A stretch of 64,000 nt of DNA from JACQAP01 sp035275265 (lineage in GTDB: Bacteria; Pseudomonadota; Gammaproteobacteria; Burkholderiales; JACQAP01): NCBI GenBank assembly GCA_035275265.1, contig DATENC010000026.1, forward strand, positions 434,001 to 498,000. The letters are read 5' to 3'. The notes under the pieces are model-generated. The model had not been told where the DNA came from and did no database searches. It saw nothing but the letters and a program-made list of their open reading frames with translations. How positions within the stretch are numbered: the stretch's first letter is position 1; each line of letters opens with the position of its first letter. Positions 47,113 through 54,233 of the stretch are shown in pieces. A program made the translations under genes and the position numbers.

Positions 47113-47613
47113 CTAAACCGTTCGCTCGAATTTGACCCTGCGCGCCACGTCGCGCGGTAGCCAGGGCACTACCCACATAGCCGCGGTCTCCAGCGGAGCC
47201 GACAACAACGCGTCGCGCCAGTAAGGCTGGCCCGGTGCCGAAGTCATCCCGCCGAGCAGAACCACGGTCACCGCGATCAACAGGCCGCGCAATAGACCAA
47301 AGGCCGCGCCGAGCATCCGGTCCGAGGCGGTGAGCCCCGCGACTTTGACCAAGCGCACGATCAACATGCCGGTGAGGCTGAACACCAATAGGCTGGCGAG
47401 CATGACCGCGATGAAGCCGAACATCAGCCTTAACCCGGGATTAGTCACCGATTCCGGTAACCAGGTTGCGACGTACCCGGCCAATTCCTTGGCAATCCAG
47501 AATGCCCCGATCCACGAGGCCAGCGCCAGCACTTCGCGCACCATTCCGCGCCAGATGCTTATCCCCACCGATACCGCCACGATCAAGATGACGATGAGGT
47601 CGAAGACCGTCAT
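47113..47613 (-). CDS. cvpA: CvpA family membrane protein
   Basis: 166-residue inner-membrane protein with four hydrophobic segments (about residues 3-20, 27-46, 62-85 and 101-123). The conserved RGMVREVLALASWIGAFWIA and DRMLGAAFGLLRGLL segments mark the family. CvpA is needed for colicin V export in E. coli; its native role is unclear. Start ATG 47613 (MTVFDLIVILIV); the frame extends to 47709 without likeness. It precedes purF, the standard neighbour. Confidence 0.94.
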   Translation of the reverse strand: MTVFDLIVILIVAVSVGISIWRGMVREVLALASWIGAFWIAKELAGYVATWLPESVTNPGLRLMFGFIAVMLASLLVFSLTGMLIVRLVKVAGLTASDRMLGAAFGLLRGLLIAVTVVLLGGMTSAPGQPYWRDALLSAPLETAAMWVVPWLPRDVARRVKFERTV

Positions 47614-47705
47614 CGGGAGCGGTTCACTCCGCGGTACACCGGGTAAATGGTCATTGCGGGACGAGGAATCAAGGTCGGATTTCGCATGATGCCCGCTTTG
47701 CGAGC

Positions 47706-48338
47706 TCACTCACCCTGACGCACCACCGTAGCATCGCCGATCACCAGCTTCAGAGCGCGCATGCGCTGGCGTGCCTTTTCTGCCGCTTCGCGTGAATCGT
47801 AAGGGCCGACGCGCACGCGCGTCCTTTCGGCGCCGGAACTCTTCATGACCTCGGTGTAGGCCTTGAACTTGTTCTCCTGCAGCTTGCGTTGCAGCGCCCG
47901 GGCGTTAGCTGCGCTGGAAAAAGCGCCCAGTTGCACCACGTAATCCTGATCGGTCCCGCGTTGCGGCATCGGCGCCGCTCTGGGTTCGGGCTTGGGCGCC
48001 TCGGCCTTCGGCACCGCCGCCACTGGAGGCGCCGGCCGAACCGGCGGCGCGATCTCGGTCTTCGCGGGGGACATGTCTGGGCTCGACGGTGCTACGGCGG
48101 CGGAAGTGGCGGTTGCGGGCTCAGGGCGCGAATCGGCGCCAGGTAACGGTGGAATAGTGATTGCGATGTCCTGACTCAGCGGTTTCGGTTCGCTGTCGAG
48201 AAACATCGGCAGAAACACGACGACCAAGAGCACCAGGGCAATAGCCCCGACCAGTCGTCGCCGCGCTCGCTTCTTCAGTTGCAGTTCTTCGTCGCTAATC
48301 GCTTTCGCCATATCGTCGTGAATCGGCGCCGGATTCAC
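47706..48338 (-). CDS. dedD: SPOR-domain protein (DedD-like)
   Basis: 210-residue inner-membrane protein with a short cytoplasmic N-terminus, one membrane helix at about residues 28-46 (LVGAIALVLLVVVFLPMFL), a proline/alanine-rich periplasmic linker and a C-terminal SPOR domain (about 130-205; DYVVQLGAFSSAANARALQRK and RTRVRVGPYDSREAAEKAR) that binds denuded septal peptidoglycan. The GTG at 48338 overlaps the folC stop by four bases (GTGA); an ATG at 48311 would give 201 residues. The folC-dedD-cvpA-purF order is conserved. Confidence 0.9.
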   Translation of the reverse strand: MNPAPIHDDMAKAISDEELQLKKRARRRLVGAIALVLLVVVFLPMFLDSEPKPLSQDIAITIPPLPGADSRPEPATATSAAVAPSSPDMSPAKTEIAPPVRPAPPVAAVPKAEAPKPEPRAAPMPQRGTDQDYVVQLGAFSSAANARALQRKLQENKFKAYTEVMKSSGAERTRVRVGPYDSREAAEKARQRMRALKLVIGDATVVRQGE

Positions 48339-49609
48339 TTGCGTGCTGCCAGCACCGCACCCACCGTGTAGAAAGAGCCAAACACCAAAATTTTATCATT
48401 TTGGCCCGCCGATCTGATCGCATGTTGATACGCGTGTACAGGCGTATCGAACTCTGCCACTGGCAGGTCGACTTGCGCCGCTGCCAGAGCCTGCCGGATT
48501 CGCTCCGCGCCGGCACCGCGAGGGCTGGAAAGGCCGGCGACAAGCCACTCGTCCACGACGTCCCGCATCGCTGTCGCAACGCCTTCGATGTCCTTGTCCC
48601 TGAGCATCGCGAACACCGCAATCGTCTTGCCGCCGGGCAAGCGCCGCAGACTGGATGCCAGTGCACGGGCAGCGTGCGGGTTATGTGCGACATCGAGGAT
48701 CACCATGGGCCGGCCGGGCAGAACCTGAAAGCGTCCCGGCAACTGCACATCTAGCAATCCACGCCGGATCGCGCCCATGTCTACCGGCAACCGGTCCCTC
48801 AGTTGTTCCAGTGCGGACAATGCCGTGGCGGCGTTGCCGAGTTGATAGTCGCCGCGCAGCGCCGGATACGGCAGTGCCGAACGCTTGCCCAGCGCACTCC
48901 AGAACTGCCATTGGGCAGGAATGGCAGTGAACCCGTAGTCGCGCCCGATCAGATGCAGCTTCGCGCCGATTTGTTCCGCGCGCCCCAGCAGCCCGGCGGG
49001 CGCGTCCCCCTCGCCGCAGATTGCAGGCCGGCCGGCGCGGAAAATCCCCGCCTTCTCGGCTCCGATGCTGTCCCGGTTGTTGCCCAGGTATTCCATGTGG
49101 TCGAAATCCACACTGGTAACGACCGCACAATCGGAATCGAATGCATTCACCGCATCCAGCCTGCCTCCCAACCCGACTTCGAGGACTGCAAGATCCACCC
49201 GCTCGCGGATGAAAATATCCATCGCCGCCAGCGTGCCGAACTCGAAATAGGTAAGCGAGACCTCGCCGCGTAACTCCTCGATGCGCGAAAACGCGCGCAC
49301 CAGTTGCTCGTCCGCCGCTTCCTCCCCCTTCACACGTACCCGCTCGCTGTAACGCAGCAGGTGCGGCGAAGTGTAGACACCCGCCTTATAGCCGGCGCTG
49401 GAAAGAATGCTCCCGAGCATCGCGCACACGGAGCCTTTGCCGTTGGTGCCGGCCACTGCAATGATCGGGAAAGCGGGAATCAGGCCGAGACGATCGCGAA
49501 CGCGGGCAACGCGATCCAAGCCCATGTCGATGGCAGAAGGATGGATGCGCTCGAGGTAGGAGAGCCAGTCGGAAAGCGACTGCGGCGCTGTGACGCGATC
49601 GATGGGCAC
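48335..49609 (-). CDS. folC: Folylpolyglutamate synthase / dihydrofolate synthase
   Basis: 424-residue Mur-ligase-fold ATPase adding glutamate to dihydropteroate and folates. P-loop in IAVAGTNGKGSVCAML; further motifs DFDHMEYLGN and LDVAHNPHAARALA. Length is typical. It lies 42 bases after accD and is coupled to dedD by a GTGA overlap. Confidence 0.96.
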   Translation of the reverse strand: MPIDRVTAPQSLSDWLSYLERIHPSAIDMGLDRVARVRDRLGLIPAFPIIAVAGTNGKGSVCAMLGSILSSAGYKAGVYTSPHLLRYSERVRVKGEEAADEQLVRAFSRIEELRGEVSLTYFEFGTLAAMDIFIRERVDLAVLEVGLGGRLDAVNAFDSDCAVVTSVDFDHMEYLGNNRDSIGAEKAGIFRAGRPAICGEGDAPAGLLGRAEQIGAKLHLIGRDYGFTAIPAQWQFWSALGKRSALPYPALRGDYQLGNAATALSALEQLRDRLPVDMGAIRRGLLDVQLPGRFQVLPGRPMVILDVAHNPHAARALASSLRRLPGGKTIAVFAMLRDKDIEGVATAMRDVVDEWLVAGLSSPRGAGAERIRQALAAAQVDLPVAEFDTPVHAYQHAIRSAGQNDKILVFGSFYTVGAVLAARK

Positions 49610-49651
49610 GTAGAATTCCGGCTTTGCGGGAGCCGGCCAAGAGGAAAAAAG

Positions 49652-50515
49652 CTAGGCCGCCGGAGCGCGCATCAGCAGCGTGATCAGACTGGCGAGCTTA
49701 TCGCGCATCTGCCGGCGATCGACGATCATGTCGATTGCGCCATGCTCCAGCAGAAACTCCGCACGCTGAAAGCCCTCCGGCAAAGTCTGGCGCACTGTTT
49801 GTTCGATCACGCGCGGACCAGCGAAACCGATCAACGCTCCAGGCTCGGCAATCACCACATCGCCGATCATGGCGAAGCTCGCCGACACGCCGCCCATGGT
49901 GGGATCGGTAAGAATCGAGATGAAGGGCAGTCTCGCCCTGGAAAGCTGGGTGAGCGCGGCGGTGGTCTTGGCCATCTGCATCAACGACATGAGACCTTCC
50001 TGCATGCGCGCACCACCACTCGAGGAAAAGCAGACGAAGGGTAGATTCTGTTCGCAACAGCTCTGCACACCACGCACGAAGCGCTCGCCTACCACTGAGC
50101 CCATCGAACCGCCCAGGAAACGAAACTCGAAGGCTGCCGCGACCAGCGGCACGTTCTTGATCGAACCCTGCACGACTACAAGCGCGTCTTCCTCTTCGGT
50201 TTCGGCCTTGGCCTGCTCGAGGCGTTCGGTATAGCGCTTGCTATCCACGAACTTGAGGAAGTCGATGGGACTGATCTCCGCGCCTATTTCAAACTGGCCT
50301 TCCGTGTCGAGCGTGAGGTCGATGCGCTCGCGGGCCGTGAGGCGGTTGTGGTGCCCGCACTTGGGGCAAACATTGAGATTCTTGTCCAGATCGGCGCGAT
50401 AGAGCACCGTCTCGCAAATCTCACATTTGCTCCACAGCCCTTCCGGCACAGCCTTCTTGATGGCCCCGGCGTTGCGCTTGATCTTCGGCGGAAGCAGCTT
50501 CTGCAACCAGCTCAT
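49652..50515 (-). CDS. accD: Acetyl-CoA carboxylase carboxyltransferase subunit beta
   Basis: 287-residue subunit that, with AccA, moves the carboxyl group from biotin to acetyl-CoA. An N-terminal zinc ribbon is present (CEICETVLYRADLDKNLNVC then PKCGHH). The crotonase-like core includes GGARMQEGLMSLMQMAKT and the oxyanion-hole region TMGGVSASFAMIGD. It lies 70 bases after trpA; trpFBA-accD-folC is the usual betaproteobacterial order. Confidence 0.97.
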   Translation of the reverse strand: MSWLQKLLPPKIKRNAGAIKKAVPEGLWSKCEICETVLYRADLDKNLNVCPKCGHHNRLTARERIDLTLDTEGQFEIGAEISPIDFLKFVDSKRYTERLEQAKAETEEEDALVVVQGSIKNVPLVAAAFEFRFLGGSMGSVVGERFVRGVQSCCEQNLPFVCFSSSGGARMQEGLMSLMQMAKTTAALTQLSRARLPFISILTDPTMGGVSASFAMIGDVVIAEPGALIGFAGPRVIEQTVRQTLPEGFQRAEFLLEHGAIDMIVDRRQMRDKLASLITLLMRAPAA

Positions 50516-50585
50516 CCACGTCCCCCCGTGGTTTGACGAACCCGCAAGTGCGGGCGCAATTCAATCGCGTGTTCCGAAAACAGGC

Positions 50586-51386
50586 TCACGCACCGTCCAT
50601 GGCGCGCCGGATTCCGCCGAGCAGAACCGACAGATTGCCAAGCACCTGGTCGGGACTCGAGGACTCGATCTCCTGCACCAGGCGGCTGCCGATCACCACC
50701 GCGTCGGAAATCACCGAAATCGCTTTCGCAGTTTGGGCGTCGCGGATACCAAAGCCCACGCCGATGGGAAGCCGTATATGCGAACGGATCTGCGGTAGCT
50801 TCGCAGTGACCTGCCGGAGATCGAGGTGCGCAGCACCCGTTACGCCCTTGAGCGACACGTAGTATATGTATCCTGACGCCATGCGCCCGACCTGCTCCAT
50901 GCGGCTGTCTTCCGATGTCGGCGCCAACAGGAAAATGGAATTGATGCCTTTGGCCTTGAGCAGATCGGCCAGCTGCCTGCTCTCCTCGGGCGGATAGTCG
51001 ACCACCAGCACCCCATCCACGCCGCTCGCCTGCGCGGCTTCTGTGAATGCAGCATAACCCATCGCCTCGATTGGATTGGCATACCCCATCAACACCACCG
51101 GGGTAGTCCGATTGGTGGTCCGGAAATTCCGCACCATGCCGAGCACGTGTTTGAGTCCCACGCCGTGCTTGAGCGCACGCTCGCTGGAGCGCTGGATGGT
51201 CGGTCCGTCAGCCATCGGATCGGAAAAGGGCACGCCCAGTTCGATGATGTCCGCGCCGGCACCAACCAGCGCGTGCATGATCGGCACAGTCATCGCCGGA
51301 TTAGGGTCTCCGGCGGTGACGAAAGGAATCAGCGCCTTGTTTCCCTGCGCCTGGAGTTTCCTGAACGTTTCCGGAATACGGGACAT
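50586..51386 (-). CDS. trpA: Tryptophan synthase alpha subunit
   Basis: 266-residue TIM-barrel lyase that releases indole from indole-3-glycerol phosphate. The catalytic glutamate is in ADIIELGVPFSDPMADGPTIQ with the nearby aspartate; the phosphate-site GFGIRDAQTAKA is intact. Separated from trpB by 81 bases containing a tandem heptamer repeat and hairpin, unlike the tight or overlapping trpBA pair in many bacteria. Confidence 0.97.
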   Translation of the reverse strand: MSRIPETFRKLQAQGNKALIPFVTAGDPNPAMTVPIMHALVGAGADIIELGVPFSDPMADGPTIQRSSERALKHGVGLKHVLGMVRNFRTTNRTTPVVLMGYANPIEAMGYAAFTEAAQASGVDGVLVVDYPPEESRQLADLLKAKGINSIFLLAPTSEDSRMEQVGRMASGYIYYVSLKGVTGAAHLDLRQVTAKLPQIRSHIRLPIGVGFGIRDAQTAKAISVISDAVVIGSRLVQEIESSSPDQVLGNLSVLLGGIRRAMDGA

Positions 51387-51390
51387 TCTT

Positions 51391-51449
51391 GAGGGGTGAG
51401 GGATGAGGGATGAGGGATGAGAGGAGAGGCTTGAGTCTACTCATCCCTC
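51391..51449 (-). repeat. GAGGGAT heptamer tandem repeat and hairpin between trpB and trpA
   Basis: GAGGGGT followed by three GAGGGAT units occupies 51391-51418. GAGGGATGAG (51412-51421) is then matched by CTCATCCCTC (51440-51449), a perfect 10-bp stem with an 18-base loop. No T run follows on the minus strand. It may set the trpB:trpA ratio or be a repeat element. Confidence 0.65.
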
Positions 51450-51467
51450 TCCCGTTGCCTTACTTTC

Positions 51468-52685
51468 CTAGAGCTTCAGACCCGAACGTTCGGCGACGGT
51501 GTTCATGTCCTTGTCGCCGCGGCCGGAAAGATTCACCAGCAGCACCTGGTCCGTGGATAGCGTGGGCGCCAACTTCATCGCATACGCCACAGCGTGCGCG
51601 GACTCGAGCGCCGGCATGATGCCCTCCATCCGGGTCAGTGTGTGAAAAGCGTTGAGCGCCTCGTCATCTGTGATCGAGACGTACTCGGCGCGGCCGCTAT
51701 CCTTGAGCCACGCGTGTTCCGGGCCCACGCCCGGATAGTCGAGACCGGCGGAAATCGAATGGGTCTCGATGATCTGGCCGTTCTCGTCCTGGATCAAATA
51801 GGTGCGATTGCCGTGCAACACGCCGGGTTTGCCGGCGCATAGCGTGGCAGCGTGCTTTCCGGAGGCAAGACCCAGTCCGCCGGCTTCGACGCCGATCAAT
51901 CGCACCGACTTGTCCTCGATGTACGGATAAAACGCACCCATGGCATTCGAGCCGCCGCCTACGCAGGCGAGAATCGCGTCAGGTTGGCGGCCGATTGCTT
52001 CCGGCATCTGGGTGCGCAGTTCGCGCCCCACGACCGAATTGAAATCTCGCACCATCATCGGGTAGGGATGCGGGCCAGCAACCGTGCCGATGATGTAGAA
52101 AGTGCTCTCGACGTTGGTGACCCAGTCGCGCATTGCTTCGTTGAGTGCATCCTTCAGTGTTTTCGAGCCGCTCTCCACCGGCACCACCGTCGCGCCCAGC
52201 AGCTTCATCCGGAACACGTTCATCGACTGGCGCTTGATGTCTTCCGATCCCATGTACACCACGCATTCCATGCCGTACCGGGCGGCGACGGTAGCGGCGG
52301 CCACGCCGTGCTGACCGGCGCCAGTTTCGGCGATCACCCGTTTCTTGCCCATGTGTCTGGCTAACAGCGCCTGGCCGACGGTGTTGTTGATCTTGTGCGC
52401 GCCGGTGTGATTCAGATCTTCGCGCTTGAGCCAGATCTGCGCGCCGCCCGCATGTTGTGACAGGCGACTGGCGTGATATACGGGGCTGGGACGGCCGACG
52501 TAGTGCTTGAGATCGGATTCGAATTCGGTGACGAACGCGGAATCGTTGCGCATACGCTCATACTGCGTGCGCAACTCGTCGAGGGCGTGCATCAGCGTTT
52601 CGGCGACGAATACGCCGCCATACGGTCCGAAGTGGCCCCCGGCGTCGGGAAGGTTGTAAGCCTTTAGGGCCTCATACATCTGCAT
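51468..52685 (-). CDS. trpB: Tryptophan synthase beta subunit
   Basis: 405-residue PLP enzyme joining indole and serine. The PLP lysine is in LNHTGAHKINNTVGQ, the substrate loop ETGAGQHGVA and the phosphate-binding CVGGGSNAMG are present. The start ATG at 52685 lies 14 bases inside the end of trpF, suggesting coupled translation. Confidence 0.98.
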   Translation of the reverse strand: MQMYEALKAYNLPDAGGHFGPYGGVFVAETLMHALDELRTQYERMRNDSAFVTEFESDLKHYVGRPSPVYHASRLSQHAGGAQIWLKREDLNHTGAHKINNTVGQALLARHMGKKRVIAETGAGQHGVAAATVAARYGMECVVYMGSEDIKRQSMNVFRMKLLGATVVPVESGSKTLKDALNEAMRDWVTNVESTFYIIGTVAGPHPYPMMVRDFNSVVGRELRTQMPEAIGRQPDAILACVGGGSNAMGAFYPYIEDKSVRLIGVEAGGLGLASGKHAATLCAGKPGVLHGNRTYLIQDENGQIIETHSISAGLDYPGVGPEHAWLKDSGRAEYVSITDDEALNAFHTLTRMEGIMPALESAHAVAYAMKLAPTLSTDQVLLVNLSGRGDKDMNTVAERSGLKL

Positions 52686-53295
52686 CTCTCACTCCTCGTA
52701 TGAACGCGGCGATCTTGGCCGCGCTCTTTATTCCCTTTGCGGTCTCGACGCCGCTGCTCACATCGACCGCCCATGGACGCACGCGGCGCACGGCGTCGCC
52801 CACGTTGTCGGGATCGAGCCCGCCGGCAAGGATCAGCGGCAGGGGAAGCTTGGCCGGAATCAGCGACCAGTCGAACGTGGCTCCGGTACCGCCACGACTG
52901 CCCTCCACGAACGCGTCGAGCAGTAAACCTTTGGCGGCGCGATGACGGCCGGCGTATTGTAGCAAATCCACTCCCGGCCCGACCCTCACGACCTTGATGT
53001 AGGGCACGCTGAATCCCGCGCAGAAATCGGGCGTTTCGTCGCCGTGAAACTGCAGCAGCTGCGGACCGACTTCGTCGAGCACTCGCTCGACTTCCGCGGG
53101 TTGCGGATCGACGAACAAAGCCACCGGCGTGACGAACGCCGGGAGCGCTTCGACGATGGCGCGCGCGGCCGCGGTCGAGACTCGTCGCGGACTTTCGGCG
53201 GCGAAGATCAGGCCGATCGCGTGCGCGCCGGCATGCGCTGCTGCAAGCGCATCTTCGACACGGGTGATGCCACAGATTTTTACCGCTGTCGCCAT
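52672..53295 (-). CDS. trpF: Phosphoribosylanthranilate isomerase
   Basis: 207-residue TIM-barrel isomerase of tryptophan synthesis. The catalytic cysteine is in VKICGITRVEDAL and the general acid is expected within the DVSSGVE motif; LAGGLDPDNV binds phosphate. The start ATG 53295 (MATAVKICG) is preferred over an upstream frame that enters truA. It overlaps trpB by 14 bases. Confidence 0.96.
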   Translation of the reverse strand: MATAVKICGITRVEDALAAAHAGAHAIGLIFAAESPRRVSTAAARAIVEALPAFVTPVALFVDPQPAEVERVLDEVGPQLLQFHGDETPDFCAGFSVPYIKVVRVGPGVDLLQYAGRHRAAKGLLLDAFVEGSRGGTGATFDWSLIPAKLPLPLILAGGLDPDNVGDAVRRVRPWAVDVSSGVETAKGIKSAAKIAAFIRGVRDADV

Positions 53296-53317
53296 CCCGG
53301 TCCGGAACTCCTGAAAA

Positions 53318-54118
53318 TCATTCTGCCGCGAGCAGTGTTTCTTCGAGACTGGCAACGTCCGGATGCGAGGGCAGCGCCCATGACGCATCGTATTCTACCG
53401 CCGCAAGGTAAAGTCCCGAGGCTGCAAATGTAGGTGCGGCACGATTGCGCTCGCGGCTTCGCAGCACTTCGCCGATCCAGGCGGCAGGCCGTCGGCCGCT
53501 GCCAACATAGACCAGCGAACCGACGATATTGCGCACCATATGCTGGAGGAAGGCGTCGGCGGCAAACTCGAAGCGAACCAGATCGCCGCGGCGCGAGATC
53601 TCGAGTCGGCGCATCGTTCTGACCGGTGTTTTCGCCTGGCAATCGGCGGCGCGGAAAGCGCTGAAATCGTGGTTGCCGATCAGGCATTGCGCGGCCTGTT
53701 GCATCGCCCGTTCATCCAGGCGCCTGTAAAACCAGCCTACCCGCCCCCGAAGGAGCCCCGGGCGCTGCGGCCGGTTGAGCAGCCAAAAGACGTAGCGCCT
53801 TCCGGTGGCGGAAAAGCGCGCGTGGAACTCCGGGCTCACTTCACGGGCCCAGTTCACCGCAATGGCTTCGGGCAGCAGGGCATTGCCGCCCCGGATCCAC
53901 GCCTCCGGCGGACGCTCGACATCAACGTCGAAATGCACCACCTGTGCAAGCGCGTGCACTCCGGCGTCGGTACGCCCAGCGCAAACGGTATCGACGTTTT
54001 TGCCCGCCACCTCCGACAGCGCGCGCTGCAGGGCATCCTGAACCGCACAGCCGTTTGGCTGCGTCTGCCAGCCGCAGAACGCAGTTCCGTCGTATTCGAG
54101 TCCGAGAGCAATTCTCAC
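53318..54118 (-). CDS. truA: tRNA pseudouridine(38-40) synthase
   Basis: About 266 residues. The catalytic aspartate lies in AGRTDAGVHALAQVVHF; the N-terminal VRIALGLEYDGTAFCGWQTQ and RRYVFWLLNRP blocks are typical, as is FLQHMVRNIVG. GTG at 54118 is chosen as start; a TTG at 54154 would add 12 residues with no likeness. It lies between fimV and trpF, as in other betaproteobacteria. Confidence 0.95.
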   Translation of the reverse strand: MRIALGLEYDGTAFCGWQTQPNGCAVQDALQRALSEVAGKNVDTVCAGRTDAGVHALAQVVHFDVDVERPPEAWIRGGNALLPEAIAVNWAREVSPEFHARFSATGRRYVFWLLNRPQRPGLLRGRVGWFYRRLDERAMQQAAQCLIGNHDFSAFRAADCQAKTPVRTMRRLEISRRGDLVRFEFAADAFLQHMVRNIVGSLVYVGSGRRPAAWIGEVLRSRERNRAAPTFAASGLYLAAVEYDASWALPSHPDVASLEETLLAAE

Positions 54119-54233
54119 AGCGGGGGGTTCCAGAACGGTTGCCGGGCGCAGCAAGAACGCTGCGGATCAACTGACCGTGGAATTGCGCAGCAAGGCGCCA
54201 CCACGGGATACGGCCGCGGTGGAGTGGCTAGCT

